Shown here piece by piece: positions 35,943 through 59,780 of a DNA stretch of 64,000 nt (its first letter is position 1; each line of letters opens with the position of its first letter). Source of the DNA: Scomber scombrus. Lineage: Eukaryota > Chordata > Actinopteri > Scombriformes > Scombridae. Where the stretch lies: contig NC_084991.1 of NCBI RefSeq assembly GCF_963691925.1, positions 20,807,234-20,871,233 of the forward strand. Reading direction: 5' to 3'. The notes beneath the pieces are model-generated. The model made no database searches. It saw only the letters and a list, made by a program, of their open reading frames with translations, and was not told where the DNA came from. The position numbers and the translations under genes were made by a program.

Positions 35943-36135
35943 AGAAGAGAGAGGGAGAGAGAGAAGGAGAGAGAGAGGGAGAGAGAGGGAGAGAGAGGGA
36001 GAGAGAGAGAGGGAAAGAGAGAAGGAGAGAGAGAGGGAGAGAGAGAAGGAGAGAGAGAGGGAAAGAAGGAGAGAGAGAGGGAGAGAGAGAAGGAGAGAGA
36101 AAGAGAGAGAAGGAGAGAGAGAGAAAGAGAAGTGT

Positions 36136-36166
<31 letters not shown>

Positions 36167-36297
36167 AGAGAGAGAGGGAGAGAGGGGCTCTGCTCCCTCA
36201 ACAGCAGGGGTGAAAACACTTTCCTTCACTCTCCCTCTTCGCAGTTTCCCTCCCTTCCCCCTTCCTCCTCCTCCTCCTCCTCCTCCTCCTCCTCCTC
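35943..36297. repeat. (GA)n tract and (CCT)n tract upstream of occ1
   Basis: (GA)n with GGGA and GAAGG variants runs 35943-36190. (CCT)n of about 12 units lies at 36262-36297. A second (GA)n is at 36361-36421. These lie within 600 bases of the occ1 start codon, in its likely 5' UTR or promoter. Confidence 0.75.
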
Positions 36298-36366
36298 TCT
36301 TTTTCTTGGCGTCATTTTAATTCTTCCTCCATGCAGAGAGGTACAGTAGATATACACAGAGTAGAG

Positions 36367-36401
<35 letters not shown>

Positions 36402-36504
36402 TAGAGAGAGAGAGAGAGAGAAGGGAAAAAGAAAAGACGTCACCTTTTATTTCTATAACTCCTTCATACCTGTCGCTCCTCTGCTCGTCTTCTTTCTCTC
36501 ACTC

Positions 36505-36536
<32 letters not shown>

Positions 36537-36557
36537 GAAGGTTTTCACAGATAAGAG

Positions 36558-36651
36558 ATGGGATGTGGAAATTCCTCACCGACCTCCAACAACAACAATA
36601 ATAACAGCGGCGGTGGCGGCAGCAGCACAGGAGGTGAGAAACTGTGAGTGA

Positions 36652-36723
<72 letters not shown>

Positions 36724-38825
36724 GGGGTGTTTTTATGCATTTAAACAGATTTAAAAGTCTGTTTTCTCTCTTTTTTAAAGCGTATCAAAGTTGTTTTTAT
36801 AACTTTTTCATGTCTTATAATGCTTTCAAAGACACAATCTAAGAGGAGATGAAGCATAAGCATTTACTATCATCGTTTTCTGTCATTTTACATTATACAC
36901 CACCGTCTAAATCACCTAAAATGATTAAATATTTGTTTTTTTCATCCTTAGATTACATTTCTTACATGATATATTGAATGTTTTTGTTAAATTGCTGGAC
37001 AACCAGACTGCTTTGCAAACAGCAGGGTGTCTGCAGGTCCTGCAAAGTAATAACAAGCATTGACTTTGGTCTTAGAAGGTGTTTAAAAAAGGGTCATACA
37101 TTTAAAAATCCTATTTCCTTTCCTCCTGTAGTCAGCTTTGATTAGCTATAAATGTTTTGTTGTGGTTATTTATTACAGTCTTTTTAATGCACTGACAGGA
37201 GCTGGAGCTTCTGTGTATGCAAATGACATTAAATCTTGTTATAGATGTTTGTCTGTAGATGAGATAGTTGTGTCTGAATACATTTAGAGCCACTAAACTG
37301 GAGTCATATTCCTTCTAGTTACTCTATAAAGATTATTATAAAGCAGGTGTTGTTTAATAGTTCTCTATGTGGTATTAAAGAGTAACTTTAAAGGGGATAT
37401 ATCATGCTTTTTGTGCCCTTCTTTTATACACTGTTACAGTTTAAGATGTTAACCCTTTATAGTACTTTACTAAAATTGACTTTTATTGTGACTTTTTTCT
37501 AAATCTTTCACTTTTCTGTTGCAAATTAAGGTCAATGAAGTTAACATATATTGTTCCTCGCTGGTCTATAGGGTAAAACATTTACCAAAAAGTCTATATA
37601 TTTAAAAAAAAAAAAAAAAAAAAAAACATGGTTCTACAACCTCACAGAGAGGCATGAGGAGGATATTTTGGATGTTTACAGAAGTTACCAATTAAATTAT
37701 AAATGGTCAAAGTCCCCAAGCTTCCTTCTCATAATGACGTCAGATTGTTCGCACATGCCCACAAACTGCTTTCCATTAAAGTATCCTTCGTTGTTAAGGT
37801 TGTTGACGTCGTCTTCTCACGTATTTCCGATCAGATTCAGACTCAAAATGATGCAACGATGTATTTAAAAAGTTTCCATTTTGAGTAAAGACTAAGATAA
37901 ATAAGTGAAATCCTGCTACTGTTTGTTTACAAAGCTTCCTGAAGCTGACCAATCAGGACAGAGTGGGCTCATCAGGAGGAGGAGAGGGGGGGGGGGGTCT
38001 TAAAGAGACAGGAGCTAAAACGGCTTGTTAATAGACAGAGGCTGAACTGAGCGGCTGAATAAAGGACCAGTAGAAGATAAATAAGAGATTTTAAGCTGTA
38101 AATCATGCAAAGATATTCCAGTAGAGACCCAGACTATAAATATAGCACTTTAGTCCTGTAGATGTTATATTGATATTGTGATATTATATAGTTATAATCT
38201 TAGATTTTGAACATCGTCATATAAAAATAAGTGTCTTTTCCTGCTTTTTAAGGCTACATTACAGTAAAAAATGTCATTTTCTGAACCTAACAGACTGTTT
38301 TATTATCTTTCTTTATCCATTTAGTCATTATATCCACATTACTGATGATTATTTATCAAACAATCTCATTGCATAAATATTTTAGCCAACCTACAATATT
38401 GTCAAATATCGATATTGAGGTATTTGATCCAAAAAAATTGTGTTTTTGTAGTTTGTAGTTTAACTTATTTTTAGCAGTTTTTAACCCAGCCATGTATAGC
38501 AAAGTAATGATTATTATTTAAATAGTGATTTGTATGAAATCCCTCATACATACAAGCTGCATGCTGGTCTTAAAAAATTAGCATTTTTCTTTACAATGCA
38601 GATTTCTCACTTCACCTGGTATATTACTCGGTTTTTTACGTGTATTTTAATGCTACTTTTACATAATTACTACATAAACTTCTTATGTTGTATGTTGTAT
38701 TTATGAATTTATGAATCAATAGAAAAGTTCATTAACAATTTGTCTTTTTTTGGTGACTTCAGATCGTGCTGACTCTTCATCAAAAGGGTGAGTTAAATTT
38801 TACAACTTTTTAAACACATGTCTAT

Positions 38826-38856
<31 letters not shown>

Positions 38857-39010
38857 CACACACACACTAACACACACACACTAACACACACACATAAAAC
38901 AGGTTCTGATGTTAAAACGTGTCATTGTTGTTTGACCTTCCTCTGATGTTTCTCTGTTAGCCTGCAGCAGCAACTGACTTCAATACACGCTGCAGGTTTT
39001 AATTTTGTGT

Positions 39011-39067
<57 letters not shown>

Positions 39068-41340
39068 GACAGATCAGAGGAGTCTCTGCCAGAAGACGAC
39101 AGACGGAAGTCAGTCTTTGAGTTTAGTTAATATGAGTTTGATATTTATGAGTCATGAATCTCATTTGTGCACATGTGTGTGTGTTGTTAGCTGATGCTCA
39201 GTGTGTGTGTTGTTAGCTGATGCTCAGTGTGTGTTTGTGTGTGTGTGTGTGTGTAGGAACTATGGTGGCGTGTACGTGGGCTTACCAACAGACCTGAGCA
39301 ACATCCCTCAAATACAAATAGGAGCACTAAGAGGTAAAACACACAAACACACACATATGAGCTGAGTATTGACGATGATACCAGCACCAATCCAAGTAGT
39401 GTTAAAGTGATACTGGTATTTCATTGATACCCATTAATACATTTAGGGCCTGATTTACTAAGATCCCAGATAAAGGTACTAAATTGCGTGCGTTTTGCAG
39501 GTGATCTACTATGAATAACTGTAAATGAAAACAGGTGCAACAGGTGCAGACAGCAGTATTTAAATGAGGGTTTTGTGTCTTAATGGAGAGTTTGGACGAG
39601 CAGAAAGCTGCAAGCACAAAATGAAATGTGATCAGGTTCTAGTGGAAGAGGTTAACTAATATATTGAGTTATAACAACAACTAATATTACCAGAGAACCC
39701 CACATATGGGAGAGTATTAGTGACAAAGTCAATGCTGTTAGTAAAACCACAAATATTCCAAAAATATTAACACAGGTGGAAAAACTCCATCCTGTTTATA
39801 TTCTGTCATTGGGCCTCCGTCTCCTCGTCTCCATAGTAACAGCTGGTTACCACTTTTTGAGTCTGTTGATGTTACTGATGACACTGTGTGAGTATTTGTG
39901 CTTTTTGGATGCAAACATTGTGGTAACACACCGATTTTAAGGGTCGATCTCCAGCTGTTCTTGTTGTCCTTCAGACTACCTCGACTTGCTCCCTCGTCTA
40001 CACCCGACACGAATAACCTACAACGATTTATTGTAAATAAATACATTGTACTGTATGTGGTTTACTCTGAAACATGTGTGTGAAAAGCTGCTTCTGGCTT
40101 TAAAAAAAACTACAAGCAACTACAAGGATGTATCCGTCCGTATGTTCAAGAGAAACAAAAACAACTTAACTGGGAATTTAATAATTAATAAAATTACTAT
40201 AAAAACACATAGAAACACAAACATTTGAATCAACTGTGCATAAACTACTCCCTATATAACTTAAGATAGATTCAGTTCACAGTTTCAGTTTGTTAAAGTG
40301 AGAGTTTGAATAAATAATGAGCAAACACCATAGACTGTATATAAAATGGACGTAACATCCGTGACGTCACCCATTGGTTTGTGGACTGCTGCTCGGAGGC
40401 CAATAGTATCGGATCTGAGCAGCGCCATCTTGAAAATTTCAGGTGCATGCTGGGAAAAATAAAAACACGGATTCTACTTATATGGGCATCAGGAGGAGCA
40501 TGAGGCGCCCTCCTGAACCTGTGAACCAATCAACCTGTCAATCACGACGTAGCCACGCCCTAATGCATACCCTGCTTTATCGTCACATATAAAATCAGGG
40601 AGGCCAAAATGTCCCAAATGAACATCATACTGCATTGAAGAAGGCTTTAAACTAGCGATTGAGACCATAAACACATTTTGAAAACGTTTACTGAGGTGTT
40701 AAATCAAGTGAGAAGTTGGTGAATTCTCCATTGACTTGTATAGAGACGGAAGTCCTTTTGACACCAAAACGGTCGCCCCCTGGTGGCCTTTTGATAGAAT
40801 GCAGTTTTAAGTTACTTCCGCGTTGGCTTCATTTCAGAGGACCGGAACTCCCCGCCTGGCAAACACACAGTGACTGACTTCTTATGACTTCTTAACATAA
40901 TGGATGAATATAGTGAAATGGTAATGTAATGTAATGTAATTTAATCTTAAATTTGGCACATATCAGACAACATATATGCCGATACTATATCTATAATAGG
41001 CCAATATAAGCTGATGGATATATATCAATCAGGCTTCTTCTGCCTTTCTTCACAAGGAGAGAAACACCTGCTTGATGTAGGATTAAAATGTCTTGATCTC
41101 CATCTAATTTCTCCTGAGGATTAGTTTACTAACTTATCCGCTGATTAGAAACCACAGCGAATGAAACTGTAGGTTATTGATCTTTTCATCTAAAGCTGAG
41201 ATGACAAACGAGAAACATGGCTTTTTGTCCGATTGTTTCTTTTTTTCAGTTAAAACATCTGCTTCTGTTTCATTTTTGCATTTTCATGTAAGGGCAGCAT
41301 GTCTACGTGAGAGTATATAACACTACATATCCAATCCCCT

Positions 41341-41435
<95 letters not shown>

Positions 41436-41572
41436 ACACACACACACGTACACACACAACCTCAATTTCCTGTTGAGTCTCCAGGGTCATGAGAGCATGG
41501 GAGAGAGAAAACACTGATGATCGCTACACAGACTGTGTTTGTGTTGTTTATTCTTTATCTTTGTGACCTCAA

Positions 41573-41658
<86 letters not shown>

Positions 41659-41719
41659 ATAAAAGTATGTACTGCATGTATGTATGTTTATATTTCATTA
41701 GAGCTAAAAGTGCATTTTG

Positions 41720-41759
<40 letters not shown>

Positions 41760-41884
41760 GTTTGTGTGTTTGCGTGCGTGTGTGTGTGTGTGTGTGTGTG
41801 TGTTAATTAATGACACTGTCCTCCACAGATAATGAGAGAGACTCGTCGTCCCTCAGGAAGCCGCTGTGGGAGAACGGCCTCTAA
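36558..41884 (+). CDS. occ1: OCC1 (overexpressed in colon carcinoma 1) homologue, five exons
   Basis: Exons 36558-36633, 38763-38787, 39073-39108, 39257-39333 and 41829-41884 join in phase to 89 codons plus stop. The start MGCGNSSPTS matches the MGCGNST start of mammalian OCC1 (C12orf75). Gly2/Cys3 suit N-myristoylation and palmitoylation, so membrane attachment is likely (inferred). A low-complexity Asn/Gly/Ser stretch follows, then SEESLPEDDRRKNYGGVYVGLP; EDDxRR-NYGGVYVGLP is the conserved core. Function is not well established in any species. After the core this version reads TDLSNIPQIQIGALR and ends DNERDSSSLRKPLWENGL, different from the short mammalian ending and longer than the 63-residue human protein. 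The last exon is supported by splice phase only. An alternative last exon begins at 43625. Confidence 0.8.
36647..36723. repeat. (GAAA)n microsatellite in occ1 intron 1
   Basis: About 18 GAAA units starting 14 bases after the donor at 36634. Confidence 0.9.
37393..38150 (+). repeat. Dispersed repeat in occ1 intron 1, relative of the element at 46009
   Basis: Starts AAAGGGGATATATCATGCTT and later has GGAGCTAAAACGGCTTGTTA and TGCAAAGATATTCCAGTAGA. The same order of phrases occurs at 46009-46400. The right inverted end is not evident here. Confidence 0.65.
38151..38762. other. occ1 intron 1, remainder
   Basis: AT-rich with no exon. A phrase near 38615 (CACCTGGTATATTACTCGGT) recurs at about 46407 and belongs to the same repeat family as above. 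Confidence 0.5.
38827..39254. repeat. (CA)n then (GT)n tracts around occ1 exon 3
   Basis: (CA)n with TAACAC breaks at 38827-38896, (GT)n at 39006-39066 ending at the acceptor of exon 39073, and GT-rich sequence at 39172-39254 ending at the acceptor of exon 39257. CA and GT blocks can pair in the transcript. Confidence 0.75.
39334..41828. other. occ1 intron 4 with a mobile element and microsatellites
   Basis: Contains the inverted element at 40328-40859, (CA)n at 41343-41457, (GT)n at 41577-41653 and 41720-41801. No additional exon was convincing. Confidence 0.6.
40328..40859 (-). mobile_element. Dispersed element of about 534 bp, copy 2 (inverted)
   Basis: Runs CCATAGACTGTATATAAAAT to GGAACTCCCCGCCTGG, the reverse complement of 30160-30693 with scattered changes. 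The frame MVSIASLKPSSMQYDVHLGH is kept intact in both copies. It lies in occ1 intron 4. Confidence 0.75.
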
Positions 41885-41916
41885 TTTTAATGAAGAGCCA
41901 GGTCTGTGCTTGCTTT

Positions 41917-43109
<1,193 letters not shown>

Positions 43110-43583
43110 TTAACCCTCCTGTTGTCCTCAGGTCAAGGGAGGAAAGGAGGAAGAGAGGAAGGAAGGAAGGAAGGAAGGAAGGAAGGAAGGAAGGAAGGAA
43201 GGAAGGAAGGAAGGAAGGAAGGAAGGAAAGAAAGGAGTAACGAAGGAAGGAAGGAAGGAAATGAGTAAGGAGGAAAAGAGGAAGGAAGTAAGGAGAGAAG
43301 GAAGGGAGGAAGGAAAGGAGGAAAAGGAAGAAAGGGAGGAAGCAAGGAAGGAAGGAAAGGAGTAAGGAGGAAAAGAGGGAGAGAGGGAGGGAGAAAGGAG
43401 AGAAGGAAGGAAGGAAAGAAGGAAGGAAGTGAGGAAAGAAGTATGGAAGGAGGAGGAGCAAAAAAAGAGGGAAGGAGGGGAAGAACGAAGGAAAAATTAA
43501 AGATAGAGGGAGGAAGGAAGGAATGAAGGAACAATCAAAAGAGACGGGGTCAATTTGACCCGGGAGGACGACAGGAGGGTTAA
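43110..43583 (-). mobile_element. TTAA-flanked polypurine MITE, copy G (best-preserved ends)
   Basis: TTAA 43110-43113 with CCCTCCTGTTGTCCTCAGGT on the left, and GGTCAATTTGACCCGGGAGG, ACGACAGGAGGG and TTAA 43580-43583 on the right. The terminal CCCTCCTG/CAGGAGGG is a perfect inverted pair. The interior is GGAA repeat of about 360 bases. Confidence 0.85.
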
Positions 43584-43624
43584 TTCCTGTAAATTGATCA
43601 CACTGCCTTCTCCTCTGCCTCCAG

Positions 43625-44090
43625 GTGCGACAGAAGAACGATGATATGTCAGGAGGGAGTTATTGACGTGTGAAGAAGAAGAAGATGAAGAAGAAGAAGA
43701 AATCCTCCAGGTGCTCGGTGTCGCCCATCAGGAAGTCTCAAATGGGGAAACAGCAGTGGGAGCACCCAGCAGAGACAATTTTCTCTCTCTCTCTTTGTTA
43801 ATAAGATTGACTCCACCTGGCGTAATTGACTGTGGGGCCAAACTGGTTAAAGACTTTCCTGCTATTATGTCAACCTGGACTCATTCAAGAGACAGTTTGC
43901 CGTTTATGAAGATGAAGATGTGCGAAGAGGCTCCAGATTTTCATCCCAACTGTTGACTATCACCAGAGGATCCCAATGGGTGAGCTTCATTTGGCCTTTA
44001 TTGGTGTATACTACAAGGAAGGGTGCCACAAATAGGAAGTCCAAGGTAGCCGTCACGGTAAAAAAGTCATAAGATATATAATAAAATAGT
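43625..44090 (+). other. occ1: Candidate last (alternative or 3' UTR) exon of occ1
   Basis: A good acceptor (CACTGCCTTCTCCTCTGCCTCCAG) ends at 43624. In phase 0 the exon opens VRQKNDD and ends SY before a stop; mammalian OCC1 ends VRKN, so the resemblance is suggestive. From exon 4 (phase 1) it would instead read ATEER and stop. A poly(A) signal AATAAA at 44080-44085 is followed by GT-rich text. The choice between coding and UTR cannot be settled here. Confidence 0.4.
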
Positions 44091-45580
44091 TTTGATACTG
44101 TGTGATGTTGTGTGAGTCAGTTTCAGCCGTTACTTTAGCCAACAGGACTAACTGATAACGCTAATAGGCTGCACGCTTCTGCAAAACATGTCAAAACAAA
44201 CCAATGCATAAGAAAGTAAAAATACAGTCGAAGCAAGCCTGAACTTCAGCTTTAATAATGTTAAATCATTGAAAAGGCCTGTCATGATAACGCCGATATA
44301 TTGTGAGAAATAATCGCGATAAACTATATTTATTGTCATTTAAAGATCATTTTATACCACTGATATAATGATAATATAATAGCATAATAATGAAAAGGGG
44401 ACAGAGTTATTTACCTTTAATTATTCTGCAGTCTCCACTCAGGACGAGCACAGTGAGGAATGGAGGACATGAAAAGCCTCTTAGCTGCTAATGTGAAGTG
44501 TGGCAATACTGAGGTCAAAGGTCATGTCCATGTATCATACGATAAGTCCATATATAAGTTTAATTTATGTGTTATTTGGTTTTACACTAAGAAGAAATCT
44601 GCTGTCAAACCAAATATGGATTAAAACTGTTCCTGAAGTTTGAAGTGAATGAAAGTAAGTTATCTGCTGTTTGTTCATTTGTGATGTTTCGGTACTTATC
44701 TCGCTCAGATGGACTCGTAGTGCCTGTAAATGTTATTTTGTCTTCTTGTCTTACAAAAAAAATTTGTTTTTTGGGGGTTTTTTTATTGCTGGAGGAAAAG
44801 GAAAATAAAGCCTTTCTTCCCACAAATCTTCTTCTCTGTTTAAATAGTTGTCTATTAATGTCAAGTGATGAAATTAATCATATTTAAAGATAAAAAGGGA
44901 ACTCCCCTCGATAGTTTTGACAAGTTAAAAGAAAAACAGATGAACACAAAGACCAGTGGGAGATGTTAATATAGTCCACATGTGAAAAATCATCATTAAT
45001 CAGACAGAAACAGTTGTGTAAATACTGACGAGACTGATCAGACAAAGGAAAATAAGTGTATATATCCTGCATATTCAACCACCAAAAAGCAGCAAACTAA
45101 GAAAAAATAAGAAGTTAAGAAGCAAAAACAAAGACTAAAAAACCTGGAAATGTTAAATACTCTAATGTTTTATGTTAGAAACGTTCATTGGGGATCCTGA
45201 GCATTTAGAAACTGCTGAATGCTAGTTTGCATATATTGCGCAATAAGCGTAGTCATCATAATTAGCATAACCACCTATATATATGGACAATATTTCAGCA
45301 GCTGTTTGACTGATTTGGACGATATTGGGGTTCAAATCATCATGATATTATATCCAAAATTCTAAGATATCTACTCTCATATCACAATATCAGTATAATA
45401 TCAATATATTACCCAATCCTATAATATATGTGCTGAAATATACCCATGAATTTTCTCAATTACAGATCTAAACAAACATTTTTCATGACCCATTATTTAA
45501 AAATCTGCCAGGTTGAATATTTAAAAACAAACAAACCAAAAAAAAAAGAAAAGAAAATGCTCTTCAGTTTAAATCAAATA
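44091..45580. other. Interval between convergent occ1 and dclre1c
   Basis: No exon recognised. It holds AT-rich and dispersed-repeat-like text (for example ATCGCGATAAACTATATTTA near 44314). TTTATT at 45583-45588 is a candidate poly(A) signal for dclre1c on the - strand. Confidence 0.45.
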
Positions 45581-45741
45581 CTTTTATTTTAGTTTAGGAA
45601 ACAAAAGCTTATTTGACCCACTTCATAATAACGACGAGTGTTGAGCAGAAGAAAAAAGTAAACCACAAACTGTCAACGAAAAAAGTGCACAGGTGCATTT
45701 ATATATGTAGAGCGCAGATGAACTTAAAGTGCAATGGAATG

Positions 45742-45803
<62 letters not shown>

Positions 45804-46008
45804 CTTTACATACTGAGGTTTGTGTGGTTTGGAGATCAGACTTGAAGCTGGAGAGGAATGGTGTAGTAATATAAACCTGAAATCTTACAGCATATAAGTG
45901 AGGTAATGATGTATTCACACTGTGAGCAACATGATTAGTGACTCATGTAACTTTATAGTACCGATTATTTACCATAGATGTTTAATTTATGAGTACTGAT
46001 AGATGGTA

Positions 46009-46661
46009 TTTAAAGGGGATGTATCATGCTTTTTGTGATTTTTACAGTTATAATATCAGATATTAATGTTAAACGTGGTCAAAGAGCTAAAACTTGAGGT
46101 GCAGCCAAGCCTCTACTTCTTTGTAGTCTTTGAATTTCAGGCTTCAACTTGTACGGATGTATTTGAGAAGTTTATATTTAGAGTAAAGAACAAGAGAAAG
46201 AAGTAAAACCTCTACTATTATTATGTGCCTTTAAACATACAGGAGCTAAACCGGCCTGTTTTTAGACAGAGGCTAAACCGAGGGGCAGCTTAAAGGGCCA
46301 GTATAAGATAAATAAGAAGTTTTAAAACTATGAATAATGCATAAATATTCCAGTAAAGCTCCAGAATATAAATACAGCACCTCAGTCCTGTAGATGATAT
46401 TGTTTCACCTGGTATATTACTTTGGGTTTTTGTCTGTTTTTTTAATGCTACTTTTGCATTATACTTCTTATGTTGTAGGATATATTTATGTACGTCATGT
46501 TAATATAATCCTAGGTAGATGATGGCAGCTAATGAAATGATTAGTTTCACTGTGAATCAAATTAGAGGGTTATTTTAAACTTTAAATCAAGCAAAGATTT
46601 TCCAGTAAAGCCCCAGAATATAAATATAAACCAGGAAATGTGCATGATACATCCTCTTTAA
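46009..46661. mobile_element. MITE-like element with inverted ends, about 650 bp
   Basis: The left end TTTAAAGGGGATGTATCATG and the right end CATGATACATCCTCTTTAA are inverted repeats of about 19 bases. The interior repeats its own phrases (AGATTTTCCAGTAAAGCCCC near 46590 echoes ATATTCCAGTAAAGCTCCAG near 46336). Related to 37393-38150. It lies in the probable 3' UTR of dclre1c or just beyond. Confidence 0.7.
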
Positions 46662-46965
46662 CAAGTTCTCCATATTGACTTCAAGTGGATTTCTACTATA
46701 TATCGTAGATTTCAACTTCAACCAAGTGGCTGGAAAAATATAAATGAATGCACTTTCAAGTTTAAGCATCCTTTCAAGCACTTCCAAACTGGCTATTTTT
46801 TCTCATCGAATCAATATAATGTTCAGAAGAAGCTGCAGATAGTCGACCTAAACCTTTTGCTCACAGTCTGAATACACAACAAGGCACATTAGCATCTTTA
46901 TGATCTACTGTGGATGAATATGAGGAATGTAGTTAGTAAAAAACGTCCTTTAACGTTCCTTTTTA

Positions 46966-57039
<10,074 letters not shown>

Positions 57040-58730
57040 CTTTTACAGCTTGTCTTTCTTCTTAGTTCAGGTACATAAGTCAAAAAAAGTAATGAAACTA
57101 AGAGGCAGCATATTTTGATAACATCATTAACGTTGTGTTGTTTATCCCGCCCTCCTCCTCTTCTTCTTCTGGGTTCGTTTTGACGGTAGTTGATGTGCAC
57201 TCATCGCCCTCTGCTGTCAATAAATAAATAAAGTATTCTTACGGGTTTTTTTGACGATTAGAATGTAATATAAAAATATATAATATAATAAAGGGTACCT
57301 TTATTCACATGTCAGCTTAATAATACTAACTTTAATACTGCAAAAACTGTAATTATCTTTATTTTCTCCGCTGCCAATTTTCTGCCGTGTCAGTTGGCGC
57401 CATCTAACGGTCGAAGAAAGTTAACGGTAACCTAGCAACCTTCTTCTTCTTTGCTCGTTTTGACGGCAGTTGATTTGTGCTCATCGCCCTCTGCTGTCAA
57501 TAAATAAATGAAGCGTATATATATAATATAATAAATGCTCCCTTTATTCAAATTTCAGCCTAATAATATTAACTAATACCACTAAAATTGTAATTTTCTT
57601 TATTTTCTCCGCTGCCAACTTATAAAAAGTTAACGGTACCCTGGCAACCAAAGAGAAGCAGTATAACCGTTTTCTAACTGCCGTCGAAGAAAGTTATTTT
57701 TACTTTTCTTCTATCCTTTTCTTTATTTATGCATGATTTTTGCATTTGGCATTTTATTTTATTTATTTTCATTTTGTTGTTTACTGTTGCACTACCTCGA
57801 GCATTCCTTGTTATTGTTGATGAAACATTTAACTTAAAGTTTTGGAGAGAAAAAAAAAAGTCTACGGTAACCTAGCAACCAAAGAGAAGCTATATGACCG
57901 TTTTCTAACTGCCGTCTGGAAAAAAGCCGTTTCAAGCCATTTATTAAGGAAAGATAAAGTAAGTAAACTGTTTTTAAACATGTACATGAATTATTAATAA
58001 TGTGTTAAACATGTGAGCATATGTTAATGTGAGCAAATTACTTTATTAAAAGGTAAACAACCGGTTATTTTTCGTCTGATACGCACTAAACCCCATTAAA
58101 ACAATGCTATTTTTTTAAAGCGTCGCTACTAACAGATGAATATGTCCACATTTTATTAACTCATTTCACATTTAGTACAATATTAGCGTTATATTTTAAC
58201 ATTCGGCATACATTAAGACTTGTAAAATGTCGCACTCACACTTTTCCTCTGCCAATAACTTAACATTAATTTATATAACACTGAAATTCAATCAGAGCAA
58301 CACTTTTATTACATTTATTATAAACGGTTATGTGGGACAACTAGCCTTCAGTGCATGTATCTCTTTTTCTATTCAGTTGTTTTAAAGCTAACTAGTATAA
58401 TGCAAACTGTGTAAGTTATATTGTCACATTACACATGTGAACATACAGGATACTCATTGTTTTAACCTTTCTGATGAGAAAGCAAAAAGGTAAAAAAAAC
58501 TGGTACTGTTCCCTATAGTCGCTATGTGTTCCTACCCTTGTTAAACTACTTAAATTAAGTCATGGAAATGGTATTATGGAAATGTTTTGAAAATTCATTG
58601 GTAAAAATATGTGGGAACCCTGACAGCAGTAACAAGGCATTTTCCTGTCATGTCTTGTTAGTCATTATGGGGACAAGTCTGTTGAACAGCAATTTGTAAT
58701 AACTGTGCATTTCTTATGATATCTTTTCAG
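57040..58730. promoter_or_regulatory. Divergent dclre1c-meig1 5' interval with X-box motifs
   Basis: The dclre1c start codon is at 57039 (-) and meig1 coding begins at 58741 (+). GTAACCTAGCAAC at 57427-57439 and 57867-57879 fits the X-box consensus (GTNRCC-N-RGYAAC) bound by RFX factors. GTACCCTGGCAAC at 57636-57648 is a near match. meig1 is a sperm gene, and RFX factors drive ciliary and flagellar genes, so regulation of meig1 is the natural reading (inferred). GATAAA/GTAAGT at about 57953-57964 may be the donor of an untranslated meig1 exon 1. Confidence 0.6.
57161..57650. repeat. Tandem duplication (period about 280 bp) in the shared promoter
   Basis: TTCTTCTTCT with CGTTTTGACGG and CTCATCGCCCTCTGCTGTCA stands at 57161-57225 and again at 57441-57505. 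Each copy ends in a TTAACGGTAMCCTRGCAACC segment (57421-57440 and 57630-57649). A third, partial copy of the end (57860-57915, CTAGCAACCAAAGAGAAGC and CGTTTTCTAACTGCCGTC) matches 57642-57690. Confidence 0.8.
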
Positions 58731-59780
58731 CATCACCACTATGGCCTGTGTCACTGGTAAAAACTCCAAGCCGAAGTCCATGAGCAAAGCCAAAGAATGG
58801 ACGGTCGAAGTGGAAAACCTGTTCAGATTTCAACAGGCAGGCTACAGAGATGAACTGGAGTACATACAAGTCAAACAGGGAGCTTTGGTAAATACTCTGA
58901 TTTTAATGTGTAGTTGTGTCATTGACTTAAAAATAGGATCACTGTTTAAACACCTAATCGGGCTCACATACACTCTAAACTTCAAGATTAGAGAAAAAGT
59001 CCAAAAACTGAAAACACATTTGTGTGTCTGAACTTTGTTTTTTCTTCTTTCCTCTCCCATTAATCATCTCACCACCCCTCACATTTATCTGCTGACCCTT
59101 TGGAGGGGCCCCACCCCTAGGTTGGGAACCACTGGACTAAACTAGCTAACTGTATATAAAGTAGTGTAAACTAGCTCCACCTCCAGCAGCTACAACAGTA
59201 ACATGCTGCTCTAACACTGATGCTTCACTATTAATAATCTAATGATGTCATATATAATAATATATCAGTCAGAGGGACCAAACCACTACTTTTACTGTAA
59301 TACTGCATACTACATCGCTCATAATACTGCAGTACTTTTACTGTAATACTGCATACTACATCACTCATAATACTGCAGTACTTTTACTGTAATACTGCAT
59401 ACTACATCACTCATAATACTGCAGTACTTTTACTGTAATACTGCATACTACATCACTCATAATACTGCAGTACTTTTACTGTAATACTGCATACTACATC
59501 GCTCATAATACTGCAATCTTTTTTAAAAATAACAAATAAAGAGCTCCAAGTAGATGCACCACATAAAGGATTCAGGAGTTCAAGTAAGTAAGATATATAT
59601 TCAGTTATAAATATATTTTATATTTAACATCTGTTTTTGTTTCTGTGTCAGATTGAGAGATGGCCAGACACCGGCTATGTGAAGAAGCTCCAGCGTCGAG
59701 ACGACACGTTTTTCTACTACAGCAGGAAGAGAGAATGTCAGGACTTTGAAGTCCACAAAGTCAAAGTGTATGCATACTGA
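58731..59780 (+). CDS. meig1: Meiosis expressed gene 1 homologue, complete coding region
   Basis: Coding exons 58741-58887 and 59652-59780 give 91 residues; mammalian MEIG1 has 88. The acceptor CTTTTCAG at 58723-58730 opens the first coding exon, and ATG is ten bases inside. Conserved stretches are VENLFRFQQAGYRDELEYIQ, RWPDTGYVKKLQRRDDTF and EVHKVKVYAY at the C-terminus. MEIG1 binds PACRG and is needed for the manchette and sperm tail formation in mice. The PACRG-contact residues W50, K57, F66 and Y68 of the mammalian protein correspond to W53, K60, F69 and Y71 here. The N-terminal MACVTGKNS is longer than in mammals. A poly(A) signal follows at 60112-60117. The head-to-head placement with dclre1c matches human 10p13. 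Confidence 0.95.
59092..59516. repeat. hAT-like MITE fragment with a 46-bp minisatellite in the meig1 intron
   Basis: CCCTTTGGAGGGGCCCCACC and GGTTGGGAACCACTGG (59096-59136) are interior text of the fish hAT-like MITE. From 59295 a 46-bp unit (CTGTAATACTGCATACTACA then TCRCTCATAATACTGCAGTA) repeats about five times. Confidence 0.8.
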
